NCBI GenBank assembly: GCA_024811115.1
Contig: JAKOGH010000950.1
Coordinates: forward strand, 1 to 16,067
Direction of reading: 5' to 3'
Source: Terana coerulea
Taxonomy: Eukaryota > Basidiomycota > Agaricomycetes > Polyporales > Phanerochaetaceae
Length of the DNA: 16,067 bases
In this document: piece by piece, positions 1 to 8,727 of the stretch
How the letters are laid out: every line of letters begins with the position of its first letter
Numbering within the stretch: the stretch's first letter is position 1
Notes under the pieces: model-generated
Told to the model about the DNA's origin: nothing
Database searches by the model: none
Seen by the model: the letters and a program-made list of their open reading frames with translations, nothing else
Translations under genes and position numbers: made by a program

Positions 1-1
1 C

Positions 2-100
2 ATCCGGACCGAACTCTCCACGACTGATGCGCTGATGCGCCTTGCCGAATTGGTCGCTTCGGCCCTAGAAAAATTCAACCGGGTTCAACTACTGCACTGA
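2..100 (+). CDS. Possible 3' end of a coding region cut by the window edge
   Basis: One plus-strand frame is open from the first bases to a TGA at 98-100, giving 32 codons. The last residues predict an amphipathic helix (DALMRLAELVASALEKF...), which looks more like protein than chance, and base composition here is balanced rather than G+C-rich. No domain can be named from so short a piece. A stop-free run of this length occurs by chance fairly often, and a splice acceptor or other frame could change the reading. Upstream sequence is needed to confirm it. Confidence 0.25.
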   Translation: MRTELSTTDALMRLAELVASALEKFNRVQLLH

Positions 101-291
101 CAACATGACCAGACCCAGTGGACGTTATGAGAGTAGGCCTTCGTTGACCTGCAGCATCAGGACGCTAGCATTGACCAAGCTCAATTACGCCGCTTGAAGA
201 ATGTGTCTATAATATCCAAGTAAACATTACGCAAATTCTCGGTATGTTCTGACACGTGTCTTAGTCCCAAGTTTTCAGCTCTGAGGAGAAT
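101..291. other. Intergenic, nothing recognised
   Basis: Balanced base composition with frequent stops in all frames. No RNA gene, repeat or promoter motif was recognised. It separates the possible gene end at 100 from the broken ankyrin sequence on the opposite strand. Confidence 0.4.
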
Positions 292-660
292 CTACCCACA
301 GTTGCTTGGTACCCAAACGCACGAAACACCACGGAGTCTTCGTAGCACACCTGAGGTGCGCTCGCCGTCGAGCATCCCAAGAGTCTTGCAATCAAGTCCA
401 CGACCCTGGCACTCAGCCTCGGAACCGCCGAGCGTTTCCAGCATGTCAACAATTGACTCCCATCCCGCACGGCGTGCCGCATCACATGCCGTCATGTTAT
501 TGAGTCATATACATGGTTTATCAGCAATCGTCTGTGCTGAGCAACATTTGGAGCAACCCAGCGGTGAGTATTTCACAGCAGCTAACAGAGTCTGCTGAAG
601 GATGATTCAGCGTAGATAGGAGTCAAAGCGTAGCGGGAGCTCTCGGCCGTAATATCCATC
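292..660 (-). pseudogene. Degenerate ankyrin-repeat coding sequence
   Basis: Read on the minus strand, three neighbouring pieces look like consecutive parts of ankyrin repeats but lie in different frames. At 562-524 the frame gives AGLLQMLLSTDD and then TGA. At 518-495 a second frame gives NHVYDSIT and then TGA. At 495-424 a third frame gives MTACDAARRAGWESIVDMLE, which fits the 'TACDAARRAGW..IVDMLE' helix pair of a C-terminal fungal ankyrin repeat, and it runs to a stop at 292. Further upstream (about 660-600) pieces such as ALTPIY and DGYYGRELPL resemble a 'G.TPL..A' repeat start, again in different frames. No GT...AG intron between 523 and 492 would rejoin the frames, because there is no AG acceptor there. 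Intact ankyrin proteins in these fungi usually carry many repeats, so this would be only a tail. The family assignment rests on motif resemblance; the frame breaks are read directly. Confidence 0.45.
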
Positions 661-940
661 TGGAGTACTCGTCGCATATCCTCCCACAGGCTGGTCACAG
701 TCCTCAGACGGACGACGCTCAACCGAAAGGGGATCCGCGTGCCGTGTTGCGGTGCACCATGAATTCCTGAAGGCCCCGCCGGCGACTTTGTGGCGATCGC
801 GTTAGTCAGTATGTAGATGCCCGATGCTATCTTGGAGGTGAGCATGCTCCTCGTTTCTGCAGCCGATGCGCAATGCATTGACCTTCACGGTGAAAGAAGA
901 CCGTCAATTCCCAACGCGTGCGCCGATAGTAGGAGCAAAG
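661..940. other. Intergenic between the ankyrin remnant and the DJ-1 promoter
   Basis: No gene recognised. A minus-strand open frame spans 582-878, but only its downstream end resembles ankyrin sequence. The two genes would be divergent, so this interval would contain the upstream part of the promoter of the gene at 1049. Confidence 0.35.
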
Positions 941-943
941 TGG

Positions 944-949
944 TATAAA
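944..949 (+). promoter_or_regulatory. TATA box of the DJ-1/PfpI gene
   Basis: TATAAA, within GGTATAAAGG, lies 100 bp before the ATG at 1049. Transcription would be expected to start about 30 bp downstream, near 975. The leader that follows is a run of CTCC-type repeats (about 990-1025: CCTCTCCAAG, CCTCTCCAAA, CCTCCTCAAG). CT-rich leaders before the start codon are common in highly expressed filamentous-fungal genes. The start context is GCGAAATGTC, with A at -3. The position and sequence are direct; use as a promoter is inferred. Confidence 0.6.
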
Positions 950-1048
950 GGTGCCCCTGCTCGCCTGTTCGACCAACAATCTCAATCTACAGCCTCTCCA
1001 AGCCTCTCCAAACCTCCTCAAGCCCTTTAACTGAACTAGCAAAGCGAA

Positions 1049-2077
1049 ATGTCTCCTCGCCCTCGCATCCTGTTCGTCTTCACCTCCGCCGCGACAGGCC
1101 TGGCTGGCAAGTCCGCCGTAAGCATGCTTCTGCAGGGACTTTGTCTTTGCAGTCTCGCTGATTTCGTTCACAGGGCTGGTACCTTCCTGAGGCTGCGCAC
1201 CCGTATCACGGTGAGTGCAACGCGCATCGCCTGACAGACTCAGTGCTCAATTTTGTCAATCTTCGCAGTCCTTGCCCCACACGCAGACATCGATTTCGCC
1301 GCGCCGAAGGGCCCCAACCCGCCCATCAGCTCCGAAAGCGTCGAGGTGCGCTGTGTCTTCTACGGGCCATGGCTCGCCGGTACTTACTCCTCGTTGACAG
1401 CTGTTCTCGAGCGACGAGCAGAGCGCGTGGTTTCTGAACGACGCGACTGCGCAAAGCAAGCTCGCGAACGCGCGCGTGCTCTCGACGGTCACGGCGGACG
1501 CGTACGACGCGGTGCTGTACATCGGCGGGCAAGGCCCCGTGCTCGACCTCGCGACCGACGTCGCGAACGGCAAGCTCGCGAGCGCGTTCTACCAGGCGGG
1601 CAAGATCACCGCGGCGGTGTGCCACGGGCCGGCGTAAGCAACCATGTCTACGTGAAAGAGGCGGCCGGGGCTGACAGGGTGTGTGGGACAGGTCGCTGGC
1701 GCTCGCGGTCGATAAGGACGGGAAGAGCATCTTCGCGGGCAAGACCGCGACGGCGATCTCGAACGCGGAGGACACCGCGCTCGACGCCGTGTCGGTATGT
1801 GCCGCACCACCCTGCCCTCCTCCCGGCTGCTGACCGCGTCGCCAGAACCTGCCGTTCCTCATCGAGGACCGGCTGAAAGAGCTCGGCGCGACGTATGTCA
1901 AAGCCGACGAAAACTTCGGGGTGCGTCCTACCCTCACATGTCTTTGCAGGCACGTCAGCTGATACGGTTCAATGTGTGTAGGTGAAGGTCGTCGTCGACG
2001 GCAACCTCTTCACCGGGCAGAACCCTGCGTCGGCGGGCCCACTCGGTGAGGCCATCCTCAAGGCACTTCAGAAGTGA
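1049..2077 (+). CDS. DJ-1/PfpI family protein, Hsp31-like (putative glutathione-independent glyoxalase III)
   Basis: Seven exons: 1049-1117, 1174-1210, 1269-1345, 1401-1633, 1692-1794, 1846-1920 and 1982-2077, giving 229 aa. The six introns of 51-61 nt all have GT...AG ends; five carry CTGAT or CTGAC branch points. The fold marks run in order: RILFVFTSA (first beta strand), GWYLPEAAHPY with the likely acidic Glu29, VLYIGGQGPVLDL, the nucleophile elbow AAVCHGPA with Cys135-His136, then GLY-rich VVVDGNLFTGQNPASAG near the end. Glu29/Cys135/His136 match the Glu-Cys-His triad of yeast Hsp31 (Glu30, Cys138, His139), and the length is normal for that group. Known members convert methylglyoxal to D-lactate without glutathione and act as cytosolic stress chaperones; that this one does so is inference. 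No signal peptide or membrane segment is seen. In intron 1 the earlier acceptor at 1152 would bring in TGA at 1159, and in intron 6 the acceptor at 1949 would leave only 29 nt, so 1173 and 1981 are used. Confidence 0.95.
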
Positions 2078-2108
2078 CCGTGCGCACACCGACAGGATTC
2101 ACCTTCTT

Positions 2109-2150
2109 AGACATCAGGATATATTATAGTGTATAACATGATTGTAATCG
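2109..2150 (+). terminator. AT-rich 3' end of the DJ-1 gene, likely polyadenylation region
   Basis: Starting 32 bp after the TGA, the sequence turns abruptly AT-rich (ATATATTATAG, TGTATAACATG, ATTGTAATCG). No exact AATAAA is present; fungal polyadenylation often uses looser A/T-rich efficiency and positioning elements. The role is inferred from place and composition. Confidence 0.35.
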
Positions 2151-3149
2151 ATTGCGAGCGGGTTTAACATGTCACAGTGAAGTTCAGTCCGTGCGTTCCA
2201 TATCAACTGGCCTAAGAGGCCGCGACGCATTAATGCATCATCGCTGGGAAATCTCCAACTTGTCTATTTGTGATCTGGTATCGGCTCGGTTACGCTGACA
2301 AGTTTGCCATGGTAGACACATACACGAGGTGGACCCGCGAGACTCCAACGAGAGCGAGCCTGAAAGCACATATGTTACATATTCGCTGAACCAACCCGCT
2401 GACCGCCCATTGGCTCCTCCTAGTCTCCACACAAAGCCTGCACCATAACGACAGTGCACGAAAGAGCAGCCTCCAGCGAGCGCACATCCTGCAATGACTC
2501 AAATGGACACGGTGAAGATCTGGCCTAGGTCATCATCGTGCCCTATCAGAGGCCCATTATGTTGTGCCGCCGCTGTGTAGGACGAGGAATGGGAAACGGG
2601 CTATAGTCCGCGAACGGGCATGTCGCAGCGGAGCGTGCTTTCTCCCGGGTCTCCCGGCCGCCGCGCGAGGTACGCGCGTGCGTACGACGATGTCGACGGG
2701 CGCCACTAGCAGCGCGAAAGCTCTTCCGCAGGAATCGCAGCGCGACAAACGTGCCCGCGCCACTCGGCCGCGGAGGCCCGGAAGTGCGATGCACCAATGT
2801 CTCGTCCAGGCCCTTCCGTATGTTATGTCGTGTCGCTGAGGTCAATGAGATCGCGCCCGGCGGCGGGCAGGGCCGGACACTCGGACGGGCGCACTTGGTC
2901 CAGAACGCGATGAAACGCGCCCAAATGCTTGGGTGTGGTGTCGCCCAGAGCCTACCCGTCCTGGCCAATACTGCCGCTTAGAAGCACAGGCGAGGACAAG
3001 GAGGCAGCGGGGCCGCGTACCTCGCGTCGCGTCGGCGACCATCGCGCCGAGGCAACCCGCGCACGCCTCCGTTCTCCTGCTAGCAAAGACAGAGGCCAGG
3101 CGAGTGGCGCGGCACGCATAGGCGTGTATCGAGCCTAACGTAGTCTGTG
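2151..3149. other. Intergenic, no gene recognised
   Basis: The first 400 bp have balanced composition with scattered stops. From about 2600 the sequence becomes G+C-rich and long overlapping ORFs appear on both strands, for example 2546-2968 on the minus strand. None has a recognisable motif, fungal splice pattern or promoter. No repeat or RNA gene was seen. Confidence 0.4.
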
Positions 3150-3690
3150 CCGCGTGTTTCGTAGAAGTGGGTGCGCGGGCACCAGGACCGTTCGGGCAGA
3201 TGTTTGGCTACTGCGTGGTCGCCTGTCGTCACCTTCGTCCTTGTCCTTGTCCCAGTTCGTCCCCGCGTTCGAGTGTTAGTGCAGCGGACCGCACGACCCC
3301 AGGGGCTGGCGACTGGCCCTGACGAGGTGGGGTACACGAGGGTGGATTAGGCCGCTTTGGGTAAAGCGCAGGCCGAGTGGGTGGGTGCGATGAAGGGTGG
3401 ACGGGGCCGAAGAGAAGTACCGTGCACACCTCGATCGTAGCTCGAACACGCGCGTGGCGCGTTTCGTAGATGTGGGCGCGCCGGCCCAGGCCTGTTAAGG
3501 CAACTGTTTTGGCGTTGTTTGGCGTGCCGCGCTGCGCCGCTGCCCTTGTCCGTGCCCTTGTCTCAGTCCTGGCTGAGTGCATCCGAGGAAGTAGAGGAGT
3601 GCATCACCGTGAGGCCCGCGGAATTAGGCCGCTTCAGGGATGGCGTGGGCCGAGCTGCTGGTCGCGGTGCAGGGCAGACGGGACCGAATG
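3150..3690. repeat. Diverged tandem duplication, unit about 280-305 bp, two copies
   Basis: Copy A (about 3150-3411) and copy B (about 3455-3690) share a chain of matches in the same order. First is GTTTCGTAGAAGTGGGTGCGC versus GTTTCGTAGATGTGGGCGCGC (3157 and 3462). Next is a CCTTGTCC-type run ending in CCCAG or CTCAG (about 3238-3255 and 3541-3566). Then come GGATTAGGCCGCTT versus GAATTAGGCCGCTT (3344 and 3621), and GACGGGGCCGAA versus GACGGGACCGAA. The offset falls from about 305 to about 277 along the unit, so copies have gained indels. On the minus strand both copies encode an HxYETR-like peptide, but the copies are not otherwise clearly coding. Confidence 0.65.
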
Positions 3691-5421
3691 GCTCGATTGT
3701 CCGGAGGTGAGCTCGGAAGCGGGAAAGTGGTTGGCTATTGTTGTCCAGGAGAGGGCGTACGGACCAGTGAGGCACGTGTGGCAGCGGAAGGGTGCCTCGC
3801 TCTCTGTGCCATGTTTGGAAATCTGAATGTTGCAGTCTGACAGTAGAAATGAAATAGACAAAGAACAAACTTGGAACGTACGGCGCGACCAGCCCATTCA
3901 CGCGCGTCTCAACGCCCCGCTCCCCCGCCCGCCACCAGATCGTCCGAGTGCGTTCCTGGCGCTGCAACGACACCCTCGCCCCGCCGCCTCGTCGCGTGCA
4001 ACCACTGCCCGGCCGCGTGCGCGACTAAGCAGCTCTGGACCACCCGCACCAAGCGCCCCACCACGCAAGGTTTCGCGACCGCGTCACCGGTCGCGTGGTC
4101 CCGGGCTTTGGCAGGTGGCGCACGCACTACGTGTCGCGCGCAAGCGCGTGCAGAAAAAGGGTGGACGCGTTGACGCGCCGGGCGCCACCGGCCTGGGCAC
4201 CTGCCTCTGCGCGCGGCAGCGCAGCGTCGTGCCGACGAGGCCGCTGCGTTGCTCTAAGCGAGCCCGAGCGTGTGTAGGTACTGAGCCAGGCGGAAGCAGG
4301 AACTGGTGCGATCCCCATGCGCGCTCCGCCCGATCTGGGATAAACCCGCCGCCGCCTCGCGCACCGGCAGCCTGAGCACCCTGTGCGACCCGAGCCGTCC
4401 GCGCAAGGCAATATTGCGCCCTATCCGAGCGGTCGAGGAACCGAACAGCGATCGCGCGTCGCGCGCTGTCTCGCAGCCTGCCTGCCTGCACTCCATTGAC
4501 TTTGTCGGAAAAGCGATCGAATCCTGGCAGCGTGTGGCGTCCCGCAGTCTAAAATGGATGCGTGCATCTGCACCCGGGCGGACGGAGACTGCCTGGCACG
4601 GAATACGGGAAGAGCGTGTGGGAGGGCCCTGGGCGGACGTGCGCCTGTCGTGATCGCATGTTTCAGCTGTCACGGCGGCGCGCTGCGCGCCTGGCAGGTT
4701 CGTGCGGTGGGGGCGTGCAGTGTACTCGTCTTCGTAGAAGCTAGCCAAGCAGACACTTGGCCGACGGGGAACGCACCTCCTGCGAGATGTTGCTGCGTCC
4801 GTGGTGTGGTTCGGCGCAGTGCATGGCGTGCACCGGAGCCGCACCCCAGCCTGTGCGGCGTCTTGGCGTCCGCCCGCGTTTTCTAGACTGCCTCCCGCGT
4901 GTTCCAGCCTTCCCACCCCGCACGCTTGGCCCGCGCGTGCCCCGCCGCACGCAACGCGGGGCAGCGCCCGCACAACCAGGTGCGTCCGCGCGAAACCGTA
5001 ATTCCGGCACGTTCGGCGCACGCGCCGCGTCTGCTACCTACACACCCTGCGTGTGTGCGCGCCAGCCCGGACGCGGAGGCGTGTCCAGAAAAGGGTGTCT
5101 GCGCTGTTGCGCTGTGCGTGCGCGCATCGCGGTATCTGGACGCCTGCCTGCCGTCGACGGAGCTGAGCTGCAGCCTCGCGTTTCGCGGAGTCCTGGGGGC
5201 GAAACACAGCAAACCGACAAGGTGTGTTGTTGCCGTGTGGGGCGACTGAATTGAACGGCTCCCTCAATGAACATCGCTGAATAGGGAACGAGGGCCCGAC
5301 ATCTCCGCCTCGCGATGATCTCTTCGATGGACTGCGTTCGGGACGGTCGGGCGAACAAAGGGCCAGGCCAGACGCGAGATGTGCGCGACAGCCTTGTGAT
5401 TTCTGTGCTGGTGGGCGAAGG
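3691..5421. other. G+C-rich intergenic block, no gene recognised
   Basis: There is a small AT-balanced patch at about 3810-3880, then strongly G+C-rich DNA with overlapping ORFs in most frames (for example 3827-4375 plus and 4254-5021 minus). The translations are dominated by Arg, Ala, Pro and Gly, with no fold motif and no consistent splice signals. The only simple repeat noted is CCTGCCTGCCTG around 4477-4488. Confidence 0.4.
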
Positions 5422-5422
5422 G

Positions 5423-5431
5423 GGATAGATG
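5423..5431 (+). repeat. Left target-site duplication of element 1
   Basis: GGATAGATG directly abuts the left terminus CAGTCTCCTTCC and is repeated exactly at 6087-6095, directly after the right terminus. Confidence 0.85.
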
Positions 5432-5545
5432 CAGTCTCCTTCCCAGCGCTCCCTGCGAGTTGCTCTCAACCGTACGGACTCCGGCCCGCTTGGGCCGAAC
5501 TCTCGGACGCAACTCTCAGGGAGGCTGGCTCCAAACTTTAGCGCC
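5432..5545 (+). repeat. Element 1 left terminal inverted repeat
   Basis: About 114 bp. The outer 20 bp and the inner 35 bp (5511-5545) match the right arm best. A perfect 5-bp-stem, 4-nt-loop hairpin lies at 5483-5496, about 14 bp outside the inner conserved block. Confidence 0.8.
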
Positions 5546-5690
5546 AGATCAATCCGGCCACTCTCGGTCCCCGGGAGAGCCCAAATGGGGCAGGCGTCTC
5601 GGCGCAGAGGCTTGGCAGTTTGCTGCATTGTGCAAAGTTAGTGTACTCTGCAGTATCATTTGGCAGCAAAACTACTTCCAATACTTATAG

Positions 5691-5924
5691 GACTTACTGG
5701 ACGGAAAGTTAGCACATGTTTTGTGGCTAGAACTTATATGTAACTCACTGAAAGCTTTGCTTTCCACCATCACTAACACATTTTGCAGCCCGAGAGCAGT
5801 TGTACCAGACCAATATGATTATTTTCTCACAAATAATGTCCATAAGATGAGTAGAGACTTTATTCACAGCTATTTCTACCATTTGAAGCAGATTGCGAAG
5901 AGCAATAGAGCAGAAAAGTCATAG
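5691..5924 (+). other. AT-rich open frame inside element 1, unknown
   Basis: A 77-codon stop-free frame lies between TAG at 5688 and TAG at 5922, entirely inside the AT-rich interior of element 1. Residues near the end (DQYDYFLTNNVHK, then a helix ending HLKQIAKSNRAEKS) are composition-unlike the surrounding G+C-rich ORFs. The same stretch holds an intron-like segment at 5740-5788 (49 nt: GTAACT, CTAAC branch motif, TTTTGCAG). Splicing it out joins a second open frame from 5642 to the same downstream codons. No in-frame ATG opens either version convincingly, and no family is recognised. It may be captured host or foreign DNA, or chance. Confidence 0.2.
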
Positions 5925-5976
5925 GTGTCTACCTTACCACGGCCGAACCGGAGCTTCACCCGGGATGACATAATCA

Positions 5977-6086
5977 GGCGCTAAAGTTTGGAGCCAGCCG
6001 TCCCTGAGAGTTCTGGGAGACGTTCACGTCGGGCGTTTACGCCCTCCCAGCGGAAACTCGAAGGGGCGAGCTGAGGAAGGAGCCTG
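5977..6086 (-). repeat. Element 1 right terminal inverted repeat
   Basis: About 110 bp, the inverted partner of 5432-5545. The inner block 5977-6012 begins GGCGCTAAAGTTTGGAG. The hairpin GGGCGTTTACGCCC lies at 6031-6044, at nearly the same distance from the inner block as the hairpin in the left arm but with a different sequence. Confidence 0.8.
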
Positions 6087-6095
6087 GGATAGATG
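6087..6095 (+). repeat. Right target-site duplication of element 1
   Basis: GGATAGATG, identical to 5423-5431 and directly adjoining the terminal CTG of the element. Confidence 0.85.
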
Positions 6096-7430
6096 GGGAG
6101 GCCAAGGGAGGACGGACTGGCCGCGTGCGGCTGGTGGTCGGCCGGGGCGAGTGTATCAGAGACACTGGCTCTGCTCGCCGTCCGCGCCGGGCACGACGCC
6201 GTGCGGCACTATGTGCTGCAGCCACGTCGCGACACGGCACCGTCGGCCAGCAAAGAAAGGCGGCCGGCACGAAGAGTATTGTGCAGTGAGGACAAGGCGG
6301 GTGGCAGCTTGTATACTCAATGTATGGGTGTAGACTCGGCGCCACGTCATCGCGGCCCTGTTCGCCGAGAACGACGGCGGCGGCCCGACGCGTGACGTGA
6401 CCGAGCCGTGTCTACGCGTGACGGCTCGCGTCCGCCCACTCGTCGCGTGCGTGCCGCCGCTTCTCCCGCCTCCCGCGCCCGGTGATTCCGGCAGCGGGCC
6501 CGCTGCGGTGCCATTGGCAGCGCACAGACGTCTCTCTGCCTTTCCGCCTTTCTGTCTTTCTGAACTTCTGGATTTCTGGCCATGGCGCGGACGGCCCTGC
6601 CTGTGCACATCCGCCGCGCGCATGCCGCCGCCGCACACGAGCCGTGCCCTCAGCATCTCCCCGGCGACGCGCAGTCGCACGTATGACGTACGACGCAGTC
6701 CGTGCGATGTCATAGAAATCACCTCCCCACACTCCGCCCCGCGCGCGCGCACGCAGATCCAGCCATCGCGCCATCTACACCCGCATCCCCGCATCCCCGC
6801 ATCCCCGCATCTGCCCACACTCAATGGCATCCGGCGCGTAACAACAGCGCGTAATGCGCTGTGTTGAGATGCAAGTAAGTAGTGATATCAATGCCGTGCA
6901 ACGCGACAACGCACGTCGCGGGGCGATGTGTGCAATGTATCGCGAGGGGCGACAGGATCCGTCGTCGAACTCTGTCTGGGGCCCGATGCGGGTGCGCCAG
7001 GGGAGGAGGGGCAGCGCGGTCGCACGCCTCGGCGGGTCGGGACGGGTTGTGCGGTCAGCTGCCGGACGCGTCGCTGCGTCGCTGCATGTCGGATATTGAG
7101 GCGTTGATTCGAGTCGCGAGCGTGTTGACGAGGACCGCGCGCGCACGGCCTAGACAACCTGTCCGGTGGTGACGTTGAGCAGTCCTACATACATACACTC
7201 GTCCCGGTGTACCGGCGCGCTGTGGAGTTCAACGCATGCAGCCCAAGTGCAGCCCATTCAAAGGAAATCCTATAGTATTGCACGTGATATATACAATACA
7301 CACAGTGCATGCAATGGGGAGTCGCAAGTGGAGACTTGCTGTAACCATGATACCGTGCTCCAGATCTCCCAACGTCGCGCGTGCGCAGCAGCTGTGGCAG
7401 TCTTCTCCCGTGTCGTACCGCAACACTGGA
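6096..7430. other. G+C-rich intergenic block with a short 8-bp tandem repeat
   Basis: Overlapping Arg/Ala/Pro-rich ORFs occur on both strands (for example 6156-6830 minus and 6397-6867 plus) with no motif recognised. A pyrimidine-rich run (CCTTTCTGTCTTTCTG) lies near 6545-6575. The unit GCATCCCC is repeated three times plus a partial copy at 6783-6810. From about 7170 the composition drops to balanced, with several TA-rich words (GATATATACAATACAC near 7286), but no gene follows that I can identify. Confidence 0.4.
6783..6810 (+). repeat. 8-bp microsatellite (GCATCCCC)
   Basis: Three perfect units followed by a partial GCAT. It lies in otherwise unassigned DNA. Confidence 0.8.
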
Positions 7431-7460
7431 CGCTCTATATATGTGCATATTTAGAGAGCG
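7431..7460. repeat. Imperfect 30-bp palindrome
   Basis: CGCTCTATATATG, then TG, then CATATTTAGAGAGCG. The outer CGCTCT/AGAGCG and inner ATATG/CATAT pair, with a small bulge between. It sits at the upstream edge of the duplicated segment that begins at 7443. It could form a cruciform or bind a dimeric protein; no function can be assigned. Confidence 0.55.
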
Positions 7461-7667
7461 AGTGCAGGACCGACGGCATGGAACCGGCTCGCGGTGCGCG
7501 GTCTCGAAGGGTCCGCGAGAGGTGTGAACGGCGCTTGCTGCGGGGCTGTTGGTGTCCGGCGTCGAAATGCGAGTGTATTTGGAGAGAGGCAAGGCTGCGC
7601 AGGACCGACGACGTGGAATCGGGCTGTCGGAGTGAGATCGCGAAGAACCGGTGAGCGAGGTGTGAGA
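7443..7667. repeat. Diverged tandem duplication, unit about 130 bp
   Basis: Copy A (7443-7530) and copy B (7573-7667) share TATTT[A/G]GAGAG, GCAGGACCGACG (about 7464 and 7599), a following TGGAA.CGG block, CGAAG, and GAGGTGTGA at the end. The order is conserved with small indels. No conserved reading frame was recognised. Confidence 0.6.
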
Positions 7668-8689
7668 GTAGGAGGAGGTGCAAACGTTTAGAAACGACGC
7701 GCCTATTCGGGGGTCGGGCGAAGGTTGTGTGGGAGATCTATGTTGGGGAGGGCGCACGAGCCTCGGACGGCTTCTTCTGTCTGGATTCAGGTTCTCACGC
7801 AGCTACAATCATAGTCAGAGCCAGCGAAGTGCCCCATCAAGAGGGAGGACGAGAGGTAGAACTGCTGGATCTGATGTAGCTTCAACGTTAGAGGCAGCTT
7901 GCCCGATACACAGATTGAGGACATTTTCGCCCAAACGGGGTCATTGTTCATACGCACCTAGCGTGTCCAAGGCTGGAGGAACACTGACCCGCTCCGGTAA
8001 ACACTCACCCATCCGGCAACGCAAGCCACGCCCGATCCTCCCACCCCATCTCACACGGTGGCGCTGTGCTTTCGAAACTGCGTCGTATTGACAGGCCCGC
8101 ACTCGAGCGCGCACCTGCGCAGTTCCGGACGTCCACCGGTGCACCGGCCAGCCACCGTCTATGCATGATACCGCTCGGATACCACGCACGCAGGGACGCC
8201 GCGAAGGCGAAGGCCGACTGGGAACGTCTTCCCTGGATCGTGATGCACGCCCGCGAAAGGCAAGCGGAGGGCCGCGACGCGTCCCCGGTGCCCACGCTCC
8301 CCCGACGGAGCAAGTGCAGATGACGAACAGCGGCACGCGAAGATCGTCGATGGCTTCGCTGCTTCTTGTGCTTCTGCGAAAGTTTGCGCGAAGGCGCGAA
8401 GCATGGGGGTCAGAGGCGCGATCGCGCCGGCGTGGGGCGGCCGAGGGGCGAAGGATGTGGCAGGGCGCGCGAGGATGATGCATGATGGCGAAGGGAGGGC
8501 GAGGGAAGGGTTGGAAGGGTGTTTGGGAGGGGGAAATTATTCGCCGGCGGGCGGGCGACGTCCGCGCAGTTTCGACTCCAAAGCGATAAGCCCGGGTGCA
8601 GTTGCTGGAAGAGACGAGGGGCGACGCACGGCGAGCAGGCAGGGTCGGATGGTGACGCAGCTTGGGCCGTGGAGAGTCTGGAAAGGCAG
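7668..8689. other. Intergenic, no gene recognised
   Basis: Composition is nearly balanced at about 7780-7990, then G+C-rich. ORFs such as 7678-8091 plus and 7941-8483 minus overlap antisense to each other and have no recognisable domain. Confidence 0.4.
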
Positions 8690-8727
8690 ACAGCTGGCCA
8701 CGGACAGCTGGCTACGGACAGCTGGAA
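8690..8727 (+). repeat. 14-bp minisatellite, 2.7 copies
   Basis: ACAGCTGGCCACGG, then ACAGCTGGCTACGG, then ACAGCTGGAA. The units differ at one position. The core contains the palindrome CAGCTG. Confidence 0.85.

Larger units (their letters stand above)
5432..6086. mobile_element. Element 1: non-autonomous TIR DNA transposon (655 bp), Mutator-like candidate
   Basis: The left arm 5432-5545 and the right arm 5977-6086 are inverted copies. The outer ends match (CAGTCTCCTTCC against CAGGCTCCTTCC read inward from the right). The middle is more diverged but shares CGAGTT and a hairpin in each arm (GGCCCGCTTGGGCC on the left, GGGCGTTTACGCCC on the right). The inner 35 bp match with one indel, from AACTCTCAGGGA to AACTTTAGCGCC. 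The element is flanked by an exact 9-bp duplication, GGATAGATG. Long TIRs with a 9-bp TSD are the pattern of Mutator-like elements; CAG ends also occur in hAT, but hAT duplicates 8 bp. No transposase is encoded, so it would need one supplied in trans. Confidence 0.85.

Noticed and set aside
1253..1876. 207-codon ORF overlapping the DJ-1 gene
   Set aside because: It reads through introns 3 and 4 in the wrong frame; the spliced product matches the family end to end, so this is a shadow.
5740..5788. Intron-like segment as proof of a real gene in element 1
   Set aside because: The unspliced frame is also open through it, so the splice signals alone cannot decide; kept only as a finding.
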